Below, piece by piece: positions 1 to 9,911 of a stretch of DNA of 64,000 nt. Position 1 is the stretch's first letter. Each line of letters begins with the position of its first letter. Below the pieces are notes generated by a model, which worked only from the letters and a program-made list of their open reading frames with translations, was not told the DNA's origin and ran no database searches. Source of the DNA: Garcia nutans (Eukaryota > Streptophyta > Magnoliopsida > Malpighiales > Euphorbiaceae); NCBI GenBank assembly GCA_947685225.1, contig CANTUV010000008.1:30558001-30622000 (forward strand). The letters are read 5' to 3'. The position numbers and the translations under genes are program-made.

Positions 1-1128
1 CAATACTACCAAGAGGTTCAAGAAAAGAAGAAAGAACCGAAGGCTGTTGAGAAGGCAACTATTGAAAAGACCGAGACATCCGATGTTGAAAAGATGATTG
101 CTGATTTAGAAAAGAAATTTGAGAAGAAGTTGAAAACCGAAGAGATGTTTGAGATCGACAAACTATTTGAACAAGATGAAGAGGTCCCTTATAAGTTCAA
201 GATGCCTTCCTTTGCTAAGTACAATGGCACCGGAAATCCCCATCTTCATGTGAAGCAGTATATCACTGCCATGCAATCAGCCCGAGCTACTAAGGCTCAA
301 ACTCTAAGGTACTTTATGCTCTCATTGGACACTGTTGTCCAAAATTGGTTCAATACCTTAGATGATGGAACACAAAAGAGTTGGGATCTACTTTACAAAG
401 CCTTCATCCAATAATATGGATATAATGTTGAGCTAGAAGTTACTTTAATGGAAGTGGAGTCCATAAGGCAAAGGCCAAATGAGAATTTTGTGGACTATGT
501 CAAGAGATGGAGTAACAAGGCCGCTTTACTCAAGAAGAGGCCCGATGAATCCGATCAAATAAGGATGATTGTGAGAGGGGTGTTGCCTAATCTTCGTGAG
601 AGGATGTCTCATACACTCATTCGTGATTTCAAAGACCTTCTCCAAGCTGGTTTGCAAATTGAAGAATGGGAAAGGGAGAAGAGCCGATTTGCAACAAAAA
701 GGAATGAGAAAGGGAGCTATCAACCTGGTAGCCAAAGCATGCAAAAGGCCGTTGGTGTTAATGCTACTAACCAAGGAACAAGGAGACAATTTTCAGAATT
801 GGGAAAACCGATGTCTTGGGTTCTCAACAAGCTTCAAAGAAAAGGACTGTTACAACCCTTAAATCCTTGTCCTTTTCCTAACCCTCTCCCACCTAACTTT
901 GACACCAAAGCATTTTGTCAATTTCACCAAATGCAAGGGCATGACACGGATAGATGTGTGAGGTTAAGACATGAGATCCAAAACCTAATTGATAATGGGA
1001 AACTACCCGAGCCCAATAAGCCAAACACTAAAGACAACCCATTGCCAAAATTCAATAGGGTACTACCACCGGCAACCTTTATGATTGGAGGAGGTTTGCA
1101 TGAGGACTTCATCATGTCTTCTTTTTAA
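1..1128 (+). pseudogene. gag: Tat-1 gag (capsid/nucleocapsid), broken
   Basis: Gag forms the particle in which the element's RNA is reverse transcribed. An acidic/basic lysine-rich stretch comes first, then a retrotransposon gag domain (about 180-700) with motifs such as FAKYNGTGNP and SIRQRPNENFVDYVKRW. A cysteine/histidine motif (FCQFHQMQGHDTDRC, about 906-956) stands where a zinc knuckle would be. A TAA at 412-414 interrupts the domain where relatives have Gln (CAA), and another TAA at 1126-1128 separates gag from the protease part in the same frame. The true start is left of the window. Confidence 0.85.
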
Positions 1129-1131
1129 GAT

Positions 1132-2530
1132 GTGGGTGGAGAAGCAACCAAAGAAGAAGAAGAGGCATTTGTTAAAATTGAAAAAGTTGTGATGGGTGGA
1201 GAAGTAGCAATTTGTGTTGTCAATGGGTTTTGGGATTCAAGTGATAGTGATGATGATATTATACCCAAGAAGGAGGAGTGGGCTTGGTCCGAGCCCAAAG
1301 AAGATGAGGTGATGAATACTAGATCTGGTAAGCCTTACGCAAAGCCACCACCTAAGGAGATAGAAACGAATAAGGGAAAGGAAGTTGAAGTGGAAGAAGA
1401 TGATGCTGTGCTCAAGCAATTGAAAAGAACCCAAGCAAGTGTTAGCATTTGGGACTTGTTAGCTACTTCCAAAAAGCACCGAGAAACTATGGCCAAAGCC
1501 TTAGCTAGCATGCCCATTTCTACCTCCACAACACAGGAGGAGTTGATCAACTTCATAAAAATTGGGGAAGTAATGAAATGTGAAAAGGTCCAAGAAAAGA
1601 GTGAAGTTAATATGGGAGCAGTTTCTTTTTCTGATGCAGACTTGCCGGAGGAGGGAAGAGACCACATCCGCCTTCTCTTTATCAAAATAGAAGTCAAGAG
1701 GAAGAGGAGTCCATGTGTAATGGTCGATGATGGGTCTACCATAAATGTTTGTCCACTTAAGATACTGCCAAAGCTAGCCATGTCAATAAGAGATCTAAAC
1801 CCAACCAAGGTGACAATTCGTGCTTATGACAACACTAAGAGGCATGCCGAAGGGACTTTCAAAGCAGTTGTCAAGGTTGTTCCAATTGAATCTATTGTTG
1901 AGTTTGTTGTTTTAGATATACTAGTTACCTTCACCTTGCTCTTAGGGTGACCATGGTTTCACCCTCTTGTTGGAGTTCCTTCCACCCTTCATCAAAAGAT
2001 CAAATTTCCCAACGGAAATGAGACAGTGGTCATTAAAGCTGAAGATAATGAGATTGTTAACGCCCTAATGGTTGAGAGGCCTCTCAATGGTTTTCAAGTG
2101 GTTGCGATTTCTGATGATGAAGTAATGGACTCCAAAGTCTTGAATATGATGAAGAACATGAACTAACTTCCCGGAGCTGGTCTTGGAAAAGGTAAGGCCG
2201 GTTTGACAAAGTTGCCAAATTTTAGAACTCAAACATCAAAGAAGGGGTTAGGATATGATGAAGACAATGATGTCCAGCCAAAGAAGAGTGAGAAGATGAG
2301 CTTCCCATCACTTGAAGAGATCTTTGTCAAGGCTCCACATATGGGACCACTCCAAGGAAAGCCTGAGCCATTCATTTTCATGGGTAAGTTAATCCCCGAT
2401 TTTGAAATTTTTGCAAATGTTGCTGAGCTAGTGGAGCAAGTGAAGAAAGAGCTCACCCTGTCAACCAACAAAGAATCCAATCCAAAAGAGAAGAATGAAG
2501 CCGCCCTGAAAGCCGAGAAGACTCCATAAG
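1132..2530 (+). pseudogene. Tat-1 protease region with G-patch-like segment, broken
   Basis: Residues of a retropepsin-like protease are visible at about 1720-1930: CVMVDDGSTINVCPL, where the family normally has D-S/T/N-G-S, followed by a VLDI motif. The frame continues after a TGA at 1948 (probably from CGA) and a TAA at 2164. The next part, about 2167-2260, has LPGAGLGK and KKGLGY, like the glycine-rich G-patch segment that follows the protease in many Tat elements. The end of the block (2203-2529) is a lysine/glutamate-rich linker to reverse transcriptase. Protease would cut Gag-Pol, but the several stops make this copy dead. Confidence 0.75.
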
Positions 2531-4095
2531 AGATTGCTGCCCTGGTCGAGGAAAAGTTTGAAGACATCATGCTTTATGACTCTGAGAACAATGATTTTGA
2601 TTTTGATTTTAATTTGTCTGCTTTGTATGAGGATGATGATGTTTTCTTTTCCAAAATGAATGCAATAAAGTCTGATTTTGCTTACTTGTGTGATGTTTCT
2701 CCTGATGGTTGCATACATTCAAATAGCAGTTACATGAGCATCTTTAATATTAATTCTGTTAACACATAATCATTAAATTTGGGAACAATTGAAAATCCTA
2801 AAAACATTAGCATAGCATCCGACCTTACTCCTGATGAGAGAGAGAGATTTGACAAAATATTCAAAAAATATGAAGAAGTGTTTGCTTGGTCTTATGAGGA
2901 TATGCCTGGGATAGATTGAGACATAGTCGAGCATCATATTCCTACTTACACTCACATTAAACCTGTCAAACAAAAGCTTAGGCTACTAAGACCTGAGTGG
3001 GCTGAATTGGTTAAAGAAGAGGTCACTAAGCAAATACAAGTGAAGTTTCTTGAAGTGATAGAATACCCAGATTGGTTAGCCAACATAGTACCGGTGCCAA
3101 ATAAAGATGGAAGGATAAGGGTCTGCGTGGACTATAGAGATTTGAACAAGGCTTACCCTAAGGATGATTTTCCTTTACCTCATATAGATGTTCTCATTGA
3201 TAGTGCAGCCTTTAGCGTGATACACTCATTTGTAGATGGATTTTTCGAATACAATCAAGTGTTAATGGCCCAAGAGGATAAAGCTAAAACTGCCTTCACT
3301 ACTACATGGGGTATATTTTGTTATAGGGTGATGCCTTTTGGCTTAAAGAATGCTGGAGCAACCTCCAAAGGATGGCCACCACACTATTTCATGACATGAT
3401 GCACAAAGAAGTTGAAGTATATGTTGATGATATGATGGTGAAGTCGGATACAAGGGAGCAACACTTCCAAAACTTAGAATTATTCTTCGATAGAGCTTTG
3501 AAGTATAAGCTGAGATTAAACCCGAAGATGGAGAGTGAAGTTCAGGGATTTATTGGTAAACTGCAGTACATTAGCAGATTTATAACAAAACTCACAACAA
3601 TCTATGAGCCTATCTTCAAGTTGCTTAGAAAGAATCAGCCGGTCGTATGGAATGAAGAATGTCAAAAGGCCTTTGACCGCATAAAAGAGTATTTGTTGAA
3701 TCCACCTGTTTTGAAACTACCTAAACTCGGCAAACCTCTATTACTATACTTAGTAGTAGAAGAAGAGTCGATAGGAGCCATGCTAGCCCAAGCAGATGAG
3801 TCGGGGATTGAGCATGTCATTTACTATTTGAGTAGAAATCTCCTACCTTATGAAATTAAGTATAGTATTATTGAAAAGACATGTATAGCCGTGGTTTGGT
3901 CTTCTAAGAAGTTGCGGCATTACTTTCAATCGTATAGTGTGCAAGTAATTTCCAGGTTGGATCCTATGAAGTACTTAAGGGAGACACCCTCTTCAATTGG
4001 GAAATATGGTCGATGGTTGATAATATTAGAAGAATTTGAGATTGAGTATGTAACCAGGAAAACAATCAAGGGTAGAGCGGTGGCAGAATTCCTGG
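2531..4095 (+). pseudogene. Tat-1 reverse transcriptase and first RNase H, broken
   Basis: An acidic linker (2569-2770) precedes the reverse transcriptase. RT motifs in order are DLTPDERERF (about 2819), the conserved RVCVDYRDLNKA (about 3121), VMPFGLKNA (about 3330) and the catalytic YVDDMM (3418-3434). The frame is broken by TAA at 2767, TGA at about 2917 (CGA-like) and a one-base deletion near 3364 between PFGLKNAGAT and the YVDD block. The first RNase H follows at about 3640-4000 (LSRNLLPYE, EKTCIAVVWSSKKLRHYF). Its first acidic residue position reads LVVEEE, so it looks degenerate, as is usual for this domain in Tat elements with a second RNase H. Confidence 0.88.
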
Positions 4096-4149
4096 CTCAA
4101 CAACCATTACCAGAAAGTGAAGAGGTAATCTTGGAATTTCCAGATGAAC

Positions 4150-4739
4150 ATTTAGAAGTAATTGAAGTGCAAGGGTGGAAAATGTATTTTGATGGAGCGG
4201 TAAATAGGAAAGGAGCAGGTTTGGGAGTTATACTAGAATCGCCCGAAGGGGAACTTATCCCTTTAGCCAAGAAGTTGAAATTTAGGGCAACCAATAACAT
4301 GGTGGAGTACGAAGCCTGTATTTTCAATTTGGAAACCCTAATGATTATGAAGGTGGATAAGGTGGATGTTTATGGCGATTCATTACTAGTAGTATCCCAA
4401 GTAAATGAAGAGTGGGAGTTGAAAGAAGAAAAATTAAAACCATACCACCATTACATGACCATGATGAAGAAGAATTTTAAGGAGTGTAGGTTTATACACC
4501 TGTTAAGAGAAGAAAATCAGATAGCTGATGCCCTAGCCACATTGGCTTCAGTATGGGAAAATCCTGCCAGCCTATTCCTTAAGCCTCTGATCTTGACCAG
4601 TTCATCAACTCCTTGTTATGAATATGAGACAATCATGGAAATTGATACGGACCATGATGCGTGGTATGATACTATAAGGCGATTTTTGGAGGAAAGAGAA
4701 TACCCGGGGGGGCAACAAAGAAAGAGAGAAGAGCCATAA
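4150..4739 (+). pseudogene. Tat-1 second (archaeal-type) RNase H
   Basis: This domain would degrade the RNA strand of the RNA:DNA hybrid. It lies in the same open frame as the first RNase H (3372-4739). The acidic catalytic set is visible: FDGA (Asp at 4191), VEYEA (about 4303), VYGDS (about 4367) and NQIADALA (about 4516). A second RNase H of this type between the original RNase H and integrase is established for the Tat lineage and is the strongest lineage marker here. The domain itself reads through without a stop, unlike its neighbours. Confidence 0.85.
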
Positions 4740-4750
4740 GGAGGTGGTCA

Positions 4751-5870
4751 TTGCAATACATCACCTTCCATGGAGAGTTATACCGAAGATGGCCTGATGG
4801 AGTGCATTTGAGATGTTTAAGAAAGCCTAAAGTGGAGCGCATCATGTCTGAAATACATGCGGGAAGTTGCGGTCCGCACGTGAGTGGTTTGGCCCTAGTT
4901 AAGAAGATTATCCGACAAGGTTACTATTGGTTGACCATGGAGAAAGACTGTATTGAATTTGTAAAGAAGTGCTAGTAATGTCAGATGTATGGTAACTTGA
5001 ATCATATGCCTCCTGAAGAACTGCATTCAATGTCTTCACCCTGGCCATTTGCCACCTGGGGTATCGACATTATAGGAGAAATACATCCGACAGCCTCAAA
5101 TGGTCACCGTTTCATTGTAGTAGCAGTTGATTATTTTTCAAAATGGGTCGAAGCCAAATCCTTCAACAAGCTGGGTGCAAGTCAAATGGCTAGGTTAATC
5201 GAAAAGAATCTCATCTGCAGATATGGGGTCCCGCATAGTGTGATATCAGACAACGGAGTACAGTTTCAAGGAGCAGTTAAGGATTTATTCTCCAAGTACC
5301 AAATCCATCATCATCGATCCTCTCCTTATAGACCAAATTAAGCAAATTCTGTCCAACATGACAAAGACTTACAGGGAATGGTCGGAAATGCTTCCCTTTG
5401 CTTTATGGGGATATAGGACAAGTGTGCGAACACCTACTGGGATGACACCGTTTTCTTTGGTTTATGGGATGGAAGCGGTATTGCCAATTGAAATTGAGAT
5501 CAAATCACTGAGAGTAGTCTTGGAAGCTGAATTGCCTGAAATGGAATGGGTAGCGAGCAGATACACACAATTAGCTCTATTAGAAGAGAGAAGGTTAAAG
5601 GCATTGTATCATCACTAACTGTATCAAAAGAAGATAGCTCGGGCCTACAATAGAAGGGTTAAAATCAGAAAATTCAGAGTTGGGGATTTGGTATTGAAGC
5701 AATGTAAACCTAATGTATCTGATCCAAGAGGGATGTTCAGACCTAGCTGGAAAGGGCCATATGTTGTGAAACAAGTCATGAGCAAAGGTGCGGTGCAGTT
5801 GTCAGACATGGATGGAAATGAATTTAGTGAGCCAGTAAACATTGACAGGATGAAGAGGTTTTATGTATGA
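4751..5870 (+). pseudogene. Tat-1 integrase, broken, catalytic Glu region deleted
   Basis: Integrase inserts the cDNA into the chromosome. The zinc-binding H2C2 part is at about 4850-4985 (IHAGSCGPHVSG ... FVKKC), ending in tandem stops TAG TAA at about 4973-4978. The core has its first Asp in WGIDIIGEI (about 5059) and its second in VISDNGVQF (about 5241). The stretch that should hold the third catalytic residue, Glu, is missing at about 5335-5360: the sequence jumps from SPYRPN to a fragment leading into TKTYREWSEML. A further TAA at 5616 lies where relatives read HHQLY. The C-terminal part (5688-5870) is WKGPYVVKQV ... VNIDRMKRFYV. There is no chromodomain, as expected for Tat. Confidence 0.88.
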
Positions 5871-6060
5871 TAGGAAGAAAAAGAAAAAAAAAAGAGCTCA
5901 CTAGGTTGAAAACCCAAAAAGGGTAGCCTAGGCAAAAGATAGAGCAGTTCGCTAGTTTTGAAAACCCGAAAGGGTGGGCTAGGCAACAATTACGGCTAAA
6001 TGAGAGAAAATCGTCAAGTAGAAAACCCGAAAGGGCTAATTGGCAACAGGAGTGATCTTG
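5871..6060 (+). repeat. Three copies of a short hairpin motif after integrase (Tat-1)
   Basis: A purine run (about 5872-5896) follows the integrase stop. Then come three units of about 32 bases near 5900, 5950 and 6016. Each reads CTAGGTTGAAAACCC, a short A-rich loop, GGG and a closing CCTAGG-like end. The outer CTAGG/CCTAG and inner CCC/GGG arms can pair, so each unit can fold into a hairpin. Three further copies occur at about 6719-6858, inside the intron of the antisense gene. Such gene-end repeats are common downstream of integrase in Tat elements; their role is unknown to me. Confidence 0.65.
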
Positions 6061-6313
6061 TGTATGCTAGTTTTATGTTTGGTTGTTCCCCAATTTAATA
6101 AAACAGAATTAATTTTAAAATTATTCTATGTGCACTATTATAAGTATTTGACCAGATATGGATGAAATAATAATCATAATTGCAAAAGGTAATGACAAAT
6201 TATAAATGGAAAAGAAGCATCTTTTATTACTTTAGTTATTTTTCATCATAACAAAACACTTTTTGAATTGACAAATGTAAAATCTATGGCAGTCGATAAG
6301 TGTAACGTGTAGG
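6061..6313. other. AT-rich spacer in Tat-1
   Basis: AT-rich sequence between the hairpin repeats and the end of the antisense gene. I see no open frame or RNA gene in it. Confidence 0.5.
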
Positions 6314-7576
6314 CTAGCTTTGCCTTAGCTGATCCAAGTAGGCTTCAATCAAGCAAGGCATGTCCAGGTTAGGAGCAAAGTCAGAATCACGAGGCTTAGC
6401 TCCATACTGACGCCCAAGTCTGCGAGGATCATAGCATGTACCTTGACGAAGAGTAGCAAGGGGAATGTACATCAAGTATGTCTGCATGGTGATACAAGAA
6501 ATCTTCCACCAAGGTACCAACCAACGGATATTGACTTCAGAGCATGAGTGGATCCAGTCAACCCAGTCAGCATATGAAGAAGCAGGATGGAGTAGCTTCC
6601 TAGCAGAATGATATCGTGGTAGGTTTCTGGCAAAATCCATGGAGGGAGTATCAAGCAAACAAAGATGCTCCTGAAGCCAAATCTGTGAAGAAAGAATTAA
6701 ATTAAAAAAAAGGAGTCCACTAAGTTGAAAACCCGCAAGGGCAGCTTAGGCAAAAATTAGGACAGCTCGCTAGTTCCGAAAACCAGCATGGGCGGACTAA
6801 GCAAAAGTTAGAGCTATAAAAAAAAACCTAAATTGAAAACCCAAAAGGGCAGTTTAGGTAATTACCTGGAGCAGCAACGGACTCCCAGTCAGTCTCTTTG
6901 ACAATCCTAATTTAAATCGGTCTAATCTAACTAAGGTCTCGGCTAAAATCATAGGTACCGGCAATAAGCCTCCTTCCATTTGGTACATAATATCCAATAC
7001 TCGTGGATCAATATCACTATTAGAAGAAACAAGAAAGAATTGGCCGAGCAAGCAAAGACAAAGCATGCATCCCCATGCCTTAGTAGGAGCCAAATAAGAG
7101 AAACAAAAGTCAACCAAAGGAGCAAGTAGAATTTTTTCACCTCTCATCAACCGAAGAATCTCGGGTTTCGAAATTTGAAATAACATCTGTATCTTCTGTT
7201 GAGTCTTGGAAATCAATGTGGGTAATGCCATTTGTTGATTATTGGGATGTCCAAGGATGGCCTCAAATTCTTCAATCAAGGGACACATTTCAAAGCCATT
7301 AATTCTAAATACCCTAGAATCCATATCCCACAGGGAAGCCACGGCATGTAAGAAGGAGTGGTCCAATTTGACATTTTGAAAGCATTTTAAAACATCAAGC
7401 TTTGACCATGAAATTTGCTTCCAATGGTTGGCATCCATATTCTTAAATTGAATTTTTATTTTCTTTAAATGGTGCTCGGTCATGGTTGATGAATAAAGGG
7501 AAACCAAAATTGCTAAAGGAATCTTCATGTTGAAAGAGAGAGATTTTTGGTTTATGAATTGAAATATGGCATGCAA
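6314..7576 (-). CDS. Antisense two-exon gene inside Tat-1, plant mobile-domain/DUF7745-like
   Basis: A minus-strand gene runs against the retrotransposon. Exon 1 spans 7576-6866 and ends CCAG followed by GTAATT. Exon 2 spans 6682-6314 and is preceded by TTCTTTCTTCACAG. Joining at phase 0 gives about 359 residues without a stop. The first Met is at 7576; the Met at 7528 (MKIPLAIL) is also possible. Motifs such as INGFEMCPLIEEFEAILGHP (about residue 95) and CYDPRRLGRQYG near the end resemble the plant-specific DUF7745/plant-mobile-domain families that occur in and around transposons. That family call comes from memory of motifs and is moderate. Antisense open frames between integrase and 3' LTR are known for Tat elements. 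The function is unknown. The intron (6683-6865) contains three hairpin repeats. Confidence 0.6.
6715..6860 (+). repeat. Second set of hairpin repeats (in the antisense intron)
   Basis: Three copies near 6719, 6769 and 6829 of the motif seen at 5900-6045: TTGAAAACCCGCAAGGGC with flanking CTAAG/CTTAG-type arms. They fall wholly inside the 183-base intron of the antisense gene. The arms differ between copies but stay largely complementary. Confidence 0.6.
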
Positions 7577-7857
7577 GGTGATTTATATAGAAGAAAATAA
7601 ACCTTTTCCAAAAGTGATATGGAAAAGATGATGGGAAAGGATAAAACCATATGGCATAAGGAAAGGAAGTGGCAATGAATTTCCTTTACCATATTGGATT
7701 TGGTTAAACAAAAGAAGTGGATATTAATTATGATGTACTATATATATAAAAAAATAATAATAAAAAATAAATAATTTTGGCAGTAACGAAAAAATATATA
7801 TATATGAAAAAAAATTACAGTAAAGAGGAAAATTGTATATTTTTCATTTGCATATCA
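7577..7857. promoter_or_regulatory. Intergenic gap between the two antisense genes
   Basis: An AT-rich stretch includes a run of TA repeats (about 7739-7804). It lies upstream of the 6314-7576 antisense gene, so it is the likely place for its promoter. No specific box is clear enough to call. Confidence 0.3.
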
Positions 7858-8399
7858 CTAAGAGGGTGGTGGAAGGTCACCAGATAAAGACTTAAAAAAG
7901 TCATCGCTTGTTGGAGGGGGCAAATCACTCGTCTCGGGATCATCCGAAGCAGAAGCACTGAAACCCCTATTGCCTTGGAGTTCCGATTTGTCATGGTCCT
8001 CATCAGAAGCAGACGAAAGGATCTCATGGTCATCAGTTTGGGGGCCTCTCGATGGAGAAGCACCGAGATCCCTCATTCCTTGAAATCGAAAGTCACAGAA
8101 ATTTTGTTCGGATTGGTGATATAAACTTTCAAAATGAGAAGCTTGCTGACGACTTATAGCCAACTCTTCTTGAAGTTTCTTATTTTGTTCTTCAAGCATC
8201 CACTGTGAGCCAAGAAGGAAAAAGGTAAGAGTATACATAATCATGCATACATATAGAATAAACTATTGTGAAATAAGGAACGTACCAGGTAGTTCATATC
8301 AATACCCTGCGGATGAGATGGCGTATCCGGCGGGCTAGAATGAGCAAACAAAGGGGCAGTGAAAAAAGGTCTAGCCTCATGATTAAATGAGCCAACAAC
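7858..8399 (-). CDS. Last two exons of a second antisense gene in Tat-1 (coiled coil, acidic tail)
   Basis: Two minus-strand exons join cleanly. Exon 8399-8286 is preceded by GATTGTTGCAG and followed by GTACGT; exon 8202-7858 is preceded by CTTGGCTCACAG. Together they encode 152 residues ending in a stop. The protein has a Pro/Ser-rich stretch (SSPPDTPSHPQG), then a short coiled coil (MLEEQNKKLQEELAISRQQ) and an acidic Ser/Asp tail that ends SLSGDLPPPS. Upstream exons are not evident in 8400-8900. This may be the C-terminal part of a longer antisense protein, or of a second copy of the same gene type. I do not recognise a function. Confidence 0.5.
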
Positions 8400-8499
8400 C
8401 TGCAACAATCATTAAAGAATCAAAGAAAGGCAAAGCAATTGCAAGGGAAAGTGGTTAAAGTGCAAAAACCCCCTTGGAAGATCAAAACAACGAAAGAAG

Positions 8500-8815
8500 A
8501 GCATGAATCAAGCAAGACATGGCCAAGCCAAATTGATCTTGGCCGTGTCACCTCAAAAGAAATCTTGGCAGAACATGATGCGGGCAGACGACACAGCCAA
8601 GCCACTGACCGTGTCTCACCTAAAGGACAAAGTCAAGAAGGACCAAGCAAAGAAAGAAAAGAAACAGTAGGTGACACTGGCAGGCAACATGGGCAAGCCA
8701 CTGGCCGTGTCCCATCCTAACCCAAGAACAAAGAAGAACCAAAGAAAAGACATAGAAGCTGACACACCCAGGAGACACGGCCAAGCCACTGGCTATGTCA
8801 CTCCCATCTTCAAAG
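8500..8815 (+). repeat. Four spaced inverted repeats with GGCCGTGTC arms (Tat-1)
   Basis: Units occur about every 80-90 bases near 8519, 8598, 8683 and 8773. Each has a GACACGGCCAAGCCA-type left arm and a TGGCCGTGTCAC-type right arm, so each is an imperfect palindrome. The frames across this area (8439-9144) are simple by-products of the repeat. A related motif, GACATGGGCGTGTCAC, is in the Tek-D LTR at 60490-60650. Confidence 0.6.
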
Positions 8816-8929
8816 AACAAAGAAGACCCCCGATCTCCGAGGGTGAAGGATCACAATGCATAGAACATCTGGAGCAGTCAGACTTCTCAACTGATAAAAG
8901 GTTAGTCAAATTCATTCTCGAGTCCAAGC

Positions 8930-9335
8930 ACCCAATCTTGGGTCCAAGTACCCAAATCAAATCAATCCCGAATCCAAGTACCCAAGTCAATTCAAGCTCG
9001 GATCCAAGTACCCAATCTTTGGTCCAAGTGCCCAATCATGGGTCCAAGTACCTAAATCAAATCAATTTAGGGCCAAATTTCCCAATACAGTTAGGATCGA
9101 GTATCCTAATCCAGTTTAGGATCGAGTATTCCAATCCAGTTTAGGATCGAGTGTCCAAATCCAGTTAGGATCGAGTATCCAAATTCAGTTTAGGATCGAG
9201 TATTCGAATCCAGATAGGATCGAGTATCCGAATCCAGTTTAGGATCGAGTATTCGAATCCAGTTTAGGATCGAGCATCCAAATTCAGATAGGATCGAGTA
9301 TCCGAGTCTAGTTTAGGATCGAGTATTCAAATCTC
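8930..9335 (+). repeat. Tandem short repeats: TCCAAGTACCCAA and GGATCGAGTATCC units
   Basis: About six units of the type GGGTCCAAGTACCCAA fill 8935-9060. About ten units of GGATCGAGTATCCAAATCCA spaced about 25 bases apart fill 9090-9330. In both types the ends of the unit are complementary around a short loop (GGAT/ATCC, GGGT/ACCC). The units are imperfect copies, typical of a minisatellite inside the 3' non-coding part of a Tat element. Confidence 0.8.
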
Positions 9336-9830
9336 TCGGGTCCAGAACCCAAAGTTTTTCTTAGGTCCAAAACTTAGAATTATCCTTGAGTCCAAAACTC
9401 AAACCAAGTCCAGAACCTAGAATTATTTTTAAGTCCAGAACTTAGCTCGGGTCCAAAACCCAAATTCTCCTTAGGTCCAGAACCTAGAATTATCCTTGAG
9501 TCCAGAACCTAGAATTATTTTTAAGTCCAGAACTTAGCTCAGGTCCAGAACCCAAATTTTTCTTAGGTCCAGAACCTAGATTTATCCTTGAGTCCAGAAC
9601 TCAAACCGGGTCCAGAACCCAAGTTTACTATTAGGTCCAGAACCTAGAATTATTTTTAAGTCCAGAACTTAGCTTGGGTCCAGAACTCAAATTTTTCTTA
9701 GGTCCAGAACCTAGAATTATCCTTGAGTCCAGAACTCTAACCGGGTCCAGAACCCAAATTTTCCTTAGGTCGAGAACCTAGAATTATCCTTGAGTCCAGA
9801 ACTCAAACAGGGTCCAGAACCCAAAACCTC
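9336..9830 (+). repeat. Palindromic TCCAGAAC array with covarying arms
   Basis: About 23 units share the core TCCAGAAC (sometimes TCCAAAAC), flanked by complementary trinucleotides. Four arm types alternate: GGG/CCC, AGG/CCT, GAG/CTC and AAG/CTT. The usual order is AGG, then GAG or AAG, then GGG, giving a higher-order unit of about 65 bases. A few units have one mismatched arm base. The array ends about 80 bases before the 3' LTR. A single related unit, AAGGTCCAGAACCTAA, lies inside the LTR at about 12068. Confidence 0.85.
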
Positions 9831-9911
9831 AACCGTTTCATCAAAAATTAAGTCTTATTGCTTTTCACTCTCTTTCACTAAGGTTTCAGATCATTCAAGC
9901 AAGAGGCAAAC
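9831..9911 (+). other. Short stretch before the Tat-1 3' LTR
   Basis: Non-repetitive sequence ending in AAGAGGCAAAC just before the LTR. The purine-rich end may serve as the polypurine tract for plus-strand priming, but it is not a long clean tract. Confidence 0.35.

Noticed and set aside
8930..9830. CRISPR-like repeat array
   Set aside because: Units are contiguous, imperfect and palindromic with no unique spacers, in a plant retrotransposon.
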